Under the pieces are notes generated by a model, which made no database searches, had not been told where the DNA came from, and saw only the letters and a list, made by a program, of their open reading frames with translations. DNA of 64,000 nucleotides, from positions 1,795,796-1,859,795 of the forward strand of contig CACRXP010000017.1 in assembly GCA_902702965.1 (NCBI GenBank), written 5' to 3'. The DNA is from Spirometra erinaceieuropaei (lineage: Eukaryota; Platyhelminthes; Cestoda; Diphyllobothriidea; Diphyllobothriidae). Numbering within the stretch: position 1 is the stretch's first letter; each line of letters opens with the position of its first letter. Of this stretch, positions 56,905 to 64,000 are shown piece after piece. The position numbers and the translations under genes are program-made.

Positions 56905-57240
56905 AGGGGGACGCTCACCGATCGTTCTTTAGGAAGTCACTCGTTCCGTTGTGCCTTTATGGACTCTCTCTCGAGCCCAACCAGCAGCCGCACAGTGGCG
57001 TATGATATAGGCAGAATGGCATTACCGACAAAGACAAGGGAGACTAGAATGGCCATTTCTGGCTAACTAGCCGTCTTCAGCCAGTCGTACCCAACCCCAA
57101 AGTGTGGAACACCCGAGGCTCGAACTCGAGACCTATCTGTTAGAAGTCCACGCCCCTAACTACTGAGCCACGAGCCCATTGCCCTGTCGGTTTTCGATCG
57201 GGAATATACAATGGTAGGGGAGCTCACCGATCGTTCTTGG
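56905..57240 (-). repeat. tRNA-derived SINE, one unit plus the start of a second
   Basis: The unit starts at GGTAGGGGGACGCTCACCGA (56902) and the start sequence recurs at about 57210, a period of about 308 bp. The minus-strand tRNA-like head near 57180-57110 reads CGTGGCTCAGTAGTTAGGGG (A box) and GTCTCGAGTTCGAGCC (B box), the best-preserved Pol III boxes in the window. The second unit stops after about 30 bp. Confidence 0.8.
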
Positions 57241-58401
57241 ACGAATCCAAGAAGTATGATCAGATTAAGTAGAATAAGGGTCTGAGGCGTCACAGCACCT
57301 GCCGGGAGCAGTAGGAGCAAATGAAATATATATTATTGTTGCTCAAACTAAACATCCTAAGGCTGGAAAGTATAAAAAATGATAAAAAAAAATCAGTCGC
57401 AAATGGCAGTGGACATGTGACAGTGCGTGCCGCGCTTGACTATTCATACTGGAGTTCATATTAGCGAAAAACACACGGAGAACGCTGAAGAACTCACTGA
57501 TGAGCCCAATCCCTCGCAACTGTTTCGGGAAACTGCTAAAGACCGGAGGAATACGCGTGTATGGGCTTTTAGCTAGTACCTGTGCTGTCAGTATAGTGAG
57601 GAACCACGCAGTAATTTTCTTATTCCATTTAATTACCTTGGGTATATGATGACATCCGGTTTCTTTCTCATGATTACTGCTCCTCGGATCTTAAACTTGT
57701 CGAACCTGGGGTTCATTGTGGTGCCAGCACGAACCACTTCCTACTTCTTCGTGTTCCATTGACACCTTCTGAATAAAGTGACAGCGGCTGCTTCGGCCAA
57801 ATTTTGACAACGTTACAGGAAATCAGTCCTAAAGCGCTTTCACGGAACTCGCAAAACTTGTATTTTCGACAACATATCGAACTCCTGACAAACTATCGGA
57901 CCTATGCCATGGGGCAGTAATCAGCGACTGCCAATTTTCCTTTCCCTACAGCATATGTATTGTCACATTATAGGCCCAATTACATTTCGTTAGTCGGAGG
58001 AATGAATGAACAGCGCTGTGTATACTGAGATATGGGTTTACTGAGTAGCCGCGACACATGACCTCAAGACTTCAAATTCTCTTTTCGTTCAAAGCATCAG
58101 AGTTTCCTTAGGTGCTTTGTAAATACTGTGCTTGAGACTAGGTACCAAAGTTATGTCCTTTTAAGGATAAAATCCGCCCCCTTAGCATTCGATTTACAAC
58201 GCTCAAAGGCATGGCTACTAGTGAAACTAAAATACTTTTAATTTTATTCAGGTCGGTCGGATCTTCCTCTGCCGCCTGTCTATATTGTGTTCGAACGGAA
58301 TAATGGACCTGAACATCGACGTCAAAACTGGCTTGACCTGTCTCCAAAGACCGATGTGTTAGATAAAGACGTCGTAAATTGTCAGTTCGATGGTGGCTCA
58401 C
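57241..58401. other. Intron sequence, unassigned
   Basis: No repeat or exon was recognised. The minus frame reaching 58138 is the read-through of the neighbouring exon past its donor. Confidence 0.55.
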
Positions 58402-58663
58402 CTGTATGCGCTTACAGCTAACCAGGGTCTCAAACAGGAACTGCAGACCGATGGGCATATTTACTGAGAGCGAGACTTGCATAGTCATGAGGAAATTGTA
58501 GAGCGTGATGATGCGCTCACTGACCATTAGGTCAGGATCATCCGGGTGGGTGAAGATCAGACTGATGAGGAGGACGAGCATTGCCAGCTTCGTGAGAAAC
58601 ATCATCTGAGCAGACTGAACTGCCTGCACAAACCTGGCGCGTAAAATGTGGTTGCACTCTCGG
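58402..58663 (-). CDS. ABCC4-like: ABCC4-like exporter, exon for the last helices of membrane domain 1
   Basis: The exon encodes 87 codons after one base that completes the split Arg codon of the preceding exon. It begins RECNHILRARFVQAVQSAQ, followed by a strongly hydrophobic helix (LTKLAMLVLLISLIF), a polar loop, a second helix and FETLVSCKRIQ at the end. The closing R-[RK]-I-Q is the standard ABCC mark for the end of the membrane domain before the linker to NBD1. The acceptor follows a long pyrimidine tract ending TTGACAG, and the donor is CAG|GTGAGC in phase 0. A shorter acceptor at 58624 was rejected because it breaks the phase and drops the conserved ILR segment. The exon carries no stop or frameshift. 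Confidence 0.9.
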
Positions 58664-59368
58664 CTGTCAAGAGGGAGAAGACGAGAACAGGGCTTAATGA
58701 GGAAAATAAAGAAGACGCTGAAGTGAAAAAAGAACGAGCAAATATAGGAGACCTGCGCGAACTGGTGATGCTCATGAATGATGAACTCACTATGAAAAAA
58801 AAACTTCTAACCTGAACAACTTTCGGATTTTGCATTGGTGGTCTCTCTGTCAACAATATTCTGACCTGGCAAGTTTCGACTAAAAAAGGGATGCCTTTAA
58901 TTAACTGGTGTGCCGCCAAAACGCTCTAACTTGCTCAGCGTACGTAACCCTGGGGGGTGCCACGCTTTGACTGTAAAAAATATATGAAGCCAGGTTTTGA
59001 GGTGACACCTTGGCTTTTTCCTCTGATAACGACCCCAGTTTGCGCAGTATAATAGGGCTGGATTTTGAAACCAAAATACAGAGTGAATGGACTTTAACCT
59101 TCTGCATTTGATAATTTTTTGCGGCTGAATCTAAATGTCGTAAAATAGCCACCATTACAAAATATGTCGCGGAGGTTTATTCCCCTACCGTAATTACATA
59201 GCCTTTATTGTGTGCCCTCTAGAAAAACGTAGGCCGACGGGATCAAACGCATGGACTGACCCCCTGACTCCAAAATCGCCTACCACAATATCACGTAACC
59301 GAACCGTGTCTTGTACTGCTGCCAAGTTTTTTTAATGCCGCGAAAGTTGGATTCGCTGGTTCCAGGTA

Positions 59369-60159
59369 TACACCGAGCGATCTTATGCAATAACCGAAAT
59401 TCTGAAATGCATTTTTGATTAAAGAGGACTGCAATACTAATTATCTTACGGCATAATCCAAAGACGGTTCGGACAAACCAGGATGTCGGTTCTTAAAAGA
59501 CCTCCATTTCGGTCGCCTGCGAAAACCTCACGTAATAAGGAATGGCTAATTGGTTACATTTAAGTTCCGAATTATTTTGAACGGAATCTGCCGTTACATT
59601 TGCTGTTGGTGTTCTAAGTCAACAAGCTGTGTAGTTTTTGAGTAAGTAAAGGCATAATTTCTCCATGCCGTTTAGGAGATATCGTATGGGGCTCATAAGA
59701 TTCTACAGCGAATGTGGATTAAGGTGCATGCGTCGTGAGTAGCATTAGTAAACAGACTGGTACGGTACTATCTAAATGAATACTGCCCAGTCTTTCGAAA
59801 TGCACAGTTGGGAACTATTCAAAACCTAAAATACCCTTTTCGAGTATACAACTTAATAAAGACGTGGTTTACCACCAAATGAGTACTGGAAAGACTATTT
59901 TGCGCATGTTGTCCGCAAAGTACGTCTGAATTTAAAAGTGTCCTGCAAATCGGTATTAAAATACATGCTACTAAAGTAGCCGTTTTGCGTCAAGTGAAAC
60001 TTTTCAGGCAGCCAAAAAGAAGTGCATTACGAAGTCAACATTCTAGTGTGTCAGAAATATCACCGGATTGTGCCGTGAGAAAATGAGTATTACGACCTCC
60101 ACCTAAATAATCCTTCAGAATTTTTGATTAATATTTCATGAGATCGGTCACTGACTGTA
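59369..60159. mobile_element. Palindromic MITE-like element, family B
   Basis: The right end ATGAGATCGGTCACTGACTG-TA gives the family B terminus TACAGTCAGTGACCGATCTC in reverse. The left end TACACCGAGCGATCTTATGC lacks a few bases of it. The arms keep GCGGCATAATCC-like and CTACTAAAGTAGCCGTTTTG blocks. It lies in the intron between the first two recognised ABCC exons. Confidence 0.65.
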
Positions 60160-60499
60160 ACAGGGTCAAAGAGAATAGGTCTAGACAAGTTGAGATCGCT
60201 TCATATGAGTCGAAGGTATTACACACTGCTCCCCAGCTTAGGCTTAAAATACTTTGAGTAGTATGCGGACCACCATGATATCCGAATTCTAGAACATTTC
60301 TAGAATAAAGTGCAGGCAACATGAGGCTAAAGTTTACCGGACTGTCCTGATTGGGTGGCTGAAAAAGGTACTTCCGTCGTGCATTTGAACAGCAGTATAG
60401 AGTCATCACTAGCAGTCAACTAACACTAATCGATAAGTGTTATCAACGTCTAGGAGAAATGTTAGAATTACGGCTCTTCTACTTATTTGTAATTATCAG

Positions 60500-60720
60500 C
60501 CAACTGCGACGGAAGCTCGAGTTGGGGACAACGGCAACTCAATCCTGAGCCCATCTGTCAAGTAGCCTATGAAATAACTACTCTGATAATTGAGCCACGG
60601 GTTCATGCCTGTCGACTACGACAGGGAATAGTCAAGTTTGCACGGAGGGGTCGTCCACTGATCTGTCCCGATTGCAGAAAGTTTGCGAATCGGTTCGCGT
60701 GCAAATTCCCCATCTACCTA
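60500..60720 (-). repeat. Decayed tRNA-derived SINE
   Basis: GATAATTGAGCCACGGGTTC near 60590 and the following GTCGACTACGACAGGGAATA resemble the head and linker of the SINE family. CGTCCACTGATC matches the unit start. Many substitutions mark it as old. Confidence 0.5.
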
Positions 60721-60908
60721 GTTCGAGGTTGGGGTGTGAGGTTTGGTGCTAATAAAAGAGAAGAATGGTGCTATAAATTTTCCAGGCACCTATTAGTTAC
60801 AGTAAAGAGTATTAAAGAAAAAACTTCGAGGACAGTTTAGGATGTGAACTGACTCCCTTATCCTCATCATTTCAACCTGTGCAAGCTAAAAGGATAAACA
60901 GGACTCAC

Positions 60909-61034
60909 CGTCTTATGACTTGCACAAATTTGCTAAAGGTGTCCTCCCAGTTAAACACCTTGAGAATGTGGATTCCACTGATGAGCTCATTGAACACCCT
61001 GACGCGCTCGTCTGTTAAACGGGAGACTTTCTCC
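60909..61034 (-). CDS. ABCC4-like: ABCC4-like exporter, exon in membrane domain 1 (intracellular loop)
   Basis: This is the most 5' exon I can recognise. It encodes about 41 residues including EKVSRLTDERVRVFNELISG and GIHILKVFNWEDTFSKF. These match the conserved ABCC loop in which a T-D-x-R-[IV]-R-x-x-N-E block is followed by G-I-x-[IV]-[IL]-K and W-E-x-x-F. In the family this cytoplasmic coupling loop transmits ATP binding to the membrane helices. The acceptor is a pyrimidine-rich TTTTCTATTCAG and the donor is CG|GTGAGT. The exon starts with one base of a split codon and ends with two. Its end phase fits the next exon exactly. Upstream exons for the N-terminus and first helices were not recognised in the remaining 3 kb of the window. 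Confidence 0.88.
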
Positions 61035-63099
61035 CTGAATAGAAAACAAAAAGGAGTTGATTGTTAAATCATTCTGCAAACTCACGCGGGTGGAGTAAAT
61101 ACACCAACAGGAATAAATGAGAAAGCCACGTAAATAAGTAGATGTAGGCCGCGTCAGTAATAATTAGTTAGGCTCCTGTTTTCATTTAAATAGCTGAAGT
61201 GGGATATTTTCGTACAGCATAAGGGTTATCGCAATATTGCAATTTATGTCCACAGAAATTTTACAAGTAAGTAATTCCTTTTTGGAGGGCAAACATGTAC
61301 ATATAAGCTAAAAGTCAATATGGCCGCTTACCGAGTTCACTTTTTGGACATTTTAGTGGAATGAAAATGTGATTTGTGTGGGAGAAACAGAATCAGATGT
61401 GACTGGAATGGCAGAGTTTTTGTACTTCGACACTTCGATAAGCACACGTGCTATTTTTTTGAAGCGTGAAATAAACTGTACAGGGCGATCAAGCTCATCT
61501 AAATGCATATTGTAGAAGTTCTTCTACCGTTGTTAGTACATTTTCCCCTAGAGGTAAAGACTTAGACTTTGTACGAATGAGCCCCTTTCAACTGATACAT
61601 ATAAGATAGTGCGGGACTTTATTCTATAAGATTATTGAAACTTCCAGAACGATATGACTTTGTAATAAGTAATCAAAGAGGAAAAAGGACACAAAAACAT
61701 TGGATACTGCAAAATGGCGAGCTGACACGACAGCTGGAATACAATTCCTGACCAAACACGAACCTGAATAAAATACTCCAACTCTTAGAAGTAACAGGAA
61801 CCGATGTATTATGCTGTTATATTTTCATACTTTAATAGCTTCATATCAAGGCAAGTTGCCTGTAAATAGAGCGTCTGTAGCTCTCATGTACTGTTGTATC
61901 ACAAGATGTTCCCTCCACTTACTTGCATGCAAACGGTCGTTTTCTTATCTTGCAGTTAAAAAATCGGTATGACCACATAGTCTGTAACATAAAACTGTCC
62001 TTTTTAAATGTTTTTGTTACAAATCAGCCGCGTCTTCGGTTTTAGGAGAGCCTGGCCTCAAAGGAGGTGGTCTGCCAGTCCGAAATAAAATAGATCTTTT
62101 TATAGATCTAACATTTATTATGGTGGCCATGGCAATAGAGAGAAAATGCGCAGTCCAAGCAACTCATAATGCGAGAGACGAGATTCCACTGCAGATCCAC
62201 GAATTCATGTCAGATGCCTTCTCGCTAAGATGTCGTAGCTACGGTTGTTACATGTGCAATTTAATCGAATAGTTTCATTCAGCATAGTTTTGTTAGCACC
62301 CAAAACTCAAATGGCTCGCGATAACATTCAGAGGTTTTTTTAAAATTCGATTTCTTCGGGTTTTCCAATGTCTAGATAGGTAATAAATGTGGTTTTTTGA
62401 TTGACCCGGATTTCTTACCGTATCCGGATTGGTTTTTCCCTTCAAAGGGGAATTACATGATCGATATAGGTTCAAATGACCGATCAGACCAACATGACCG
62501 GGCCTCTGACGCGATATATTAGAGACAGATTGGAAATCGAACACACCGACGCCATGCATGTTCGCCTATCCAAAATCAGATGACAAACTAATGACAATTT
62601 TTCATTGTGCCTTTATATATGCTGGGACTTCATAGGTAGTCGAAAAGAGGCGTAGACCAATTATCCAGAAGTCCTCGATGCGTTTAAAGGTTTAAGTAGC
62701 AGCTTCTGGTTTCGCTGAAATAGTTAGTCAATCGGAGCATAAATATTAGTTCCAAAGGAGGTAAGTTAAGACGAGCAATGTAACGCCTTTTGTCCTATAT
62801 GTTGTGGTCTTTGCGAAGTTCATGTATTGGAAGATGTTGAAGTTGTGGCAGAAGAAAGATGAACTAATGACAAGGCAACAGTAGGTCGTGTAAACCCACT
62901 TCGCAACCAGTAAACCAAGGCCCGTGTAATACAGAAATGCTGATACTAGGGGGTTAAAAAGTTGAACATCGCAGTTGGGGGAGTGAAGAACGAAATAAAT
63001 GCGATAAATCATGGAAAATAAATAGATTTTCGTTCAAATTATTCTACCACTCCTAAATATACATCAAAGGAACTGAGCACGTTATTTGAACAATAACCA
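61035..63099. other. Upstream part of the ABCC4-like gene, no exon recognised
   Basis: Exons for the earlier helices of membrane domain 1 should lie upstream. A hydrophobic minus frame at 62746-63012 is a weak candidate at best. None of the family's conserved blocks was found. Confidence 0.4.
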
Positions 63100-63520
63100 A
63101 AACCAACTCCTAATAAATAAAATATATTTGAATGAGGCGTCACGTGAAAGTTTGAAGCAGGTTAGGAACCAGTATAACGAACAACCAATAGGAAAGAACA
63201 ACAGCAAATGCCAAATAATGCAACTACGAAAATATATTGCAAGGTAACATGATGTACATAAACGTTGGAGAAGCCATGGAAATGCACACTAATGAACTAG
63301 AACAAATTAAAATAACGTAAGTATAAACGCCTGTTGGTATCTGTTCAATAAGGCAATTTATAGATTTAATATACAAATAGAAAGAATAAAACTAATGTGC
63401 AAATGTTATATACAATAAGGAAATTCATTAATAAATAAAATGGGTAGTAATGTTTATTTTCTCTCCCCAAATACAGACCATCGGTTCTAGGTCGAAGAAA
63501 AGTCAGACAACCGCGGCTAT
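63100..63520 (-). repeat. Dispersed repeat G, second copy
   Basis: TTCCTATTGGTTGTTCGTTA, CTTATTTATTA-like sequence and the AGGTCGAAGAAAAGTCAGAC block on the plus strand match 29.7-30.3 kb, with substantial divergence. It lacks the tRNA-like sequence of the other copy. Confidence 0.45.
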
Positions 63521-64000
63521 AATTCTGAGGAAAGCGGAGGAAATTACCAAATCTGCAAAGTTGAGGAAAGTGGTGGAATGCTGGCAAACAAGAGTACTGC
63601 GGTTCATGTGGAAAACATGTCAATTTGGACTCCAAATGCATCGTAACTATGAACTTTACAGCCAATCATACCAAGCATTTTAAGGAGTTGTGCCGCAGGA
63701 GAACACACCAACGCGAGTGAGATCTATTTAAACAGACTAAAACCGTAGCCTCACAAGGGAGGGCCGATGTCGAGTCGTGGAATATTAACCCACGTAGAAG
63801 AGGCTGAATATTGTCCGTGGTTCGGCTGAAAGGGCGTCGGCCTAAAGCAAACGTAAGAAATACTCCTATCGCATATTTTGAAGATATATCCGGTGCAATA
63901 GCGTTCCGAAAAAAGAAACTGTAGGGCTCTCTCCTGGAGGCAATTTAATGACCATTTGTAAGTAAATTTTTGTAAATAAGTTCAGCTAAATTTAACGGTC

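Noticed and set aside
62746..63012. Hydrophobic minus frame with VSAFLYYTGLGLLVAKW as an upstream ABCC exon
   Set aside because: Its position and hydrophobicity would suit an early helix exon, but none of the conserved blocks that should follow is present and I found no convincing donor in phase.

Overview
This looks like a 64 kb piece of a repeat-rich animal draft genome. It has spliced genes with GT/AG introns, two runs of N, many diverged transposon copies and no bacterial-style gene packing. Penelope-like retroelements with a GIY-YIG domain, a degenerate LINE, tRNA-derived SINEs, palindromic MITE-like elements and TTAGGG-type repeats would suit a flatworm (tapeworm or fluke). That assignment is inference from the repeat content and was not tested.

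The one host gene I can support runs on the minus strand from beyond the right-hand part of the window down to position 18959. It is an ABCC-family (MRP) ABC exporter, most like ABCC4/MRP4. Twelve exons or part-exons were rebuilt from protein similarity plus splice sites. In transcript order they are 61034-60909 and 58663-58402 (end of membrane domain 1), 52535-52431 (linker), 50225-50133 (NBD1 Walker A), 47718-47588 (NBD1 Q-loop, running into a gap), 32769-32511 (NBD1 signature and Walker B, running into a gap), 32425-32349 (last helix of membrane domain 2), 32256-32038, 26427-26269, 26155-26066, 25503-25331 (NBD2) and 19346-18959 (H-loop, C-terminus, stop). Reading phase agrees at every junction that can be tested. 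The first exons lie outside the window or were not recognised. Almost all of membrane domain 2 is missing, at a gap of only 85 N.

The introns and the 19 kb downstream of the gene are mostly transposon debris. There are five Penelope-like copies (35.3, 38.3, 44.0-45.4, 47.1-46.1 and 47.1-47.3 kb). The copy at 43.95-45.40 kb keeps its RT and GIY-YIG reading frame with only two in-frame stops. One old LINE lies at 24.5-23.6 kb. A tRNA-derived SINE of about 310 bp occurs at least eight times, several times as tandem or inverted pairs. Two related families of long palindromic elements with TA-CAGT ends (A and B) recur through the window, and a second palindromic family (C) has its full copy at 55.3-55.7 kb. 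Several unnamed dispersed repeats (D, E, F, G) recur too, and D precedes both of the better Penelope copies. Most short open frames in the window fall in these repeats and show no sign of being genes.

The most notable items are the missing membrane domain 2, a His-to-Asn change in the NBD1 H-loop, the A and B elements that abut on one shared TA, a 114 bp foldback carrying telomere-like repeats nested in an A element, and the SINE unit that is always followed by the start of another unit.
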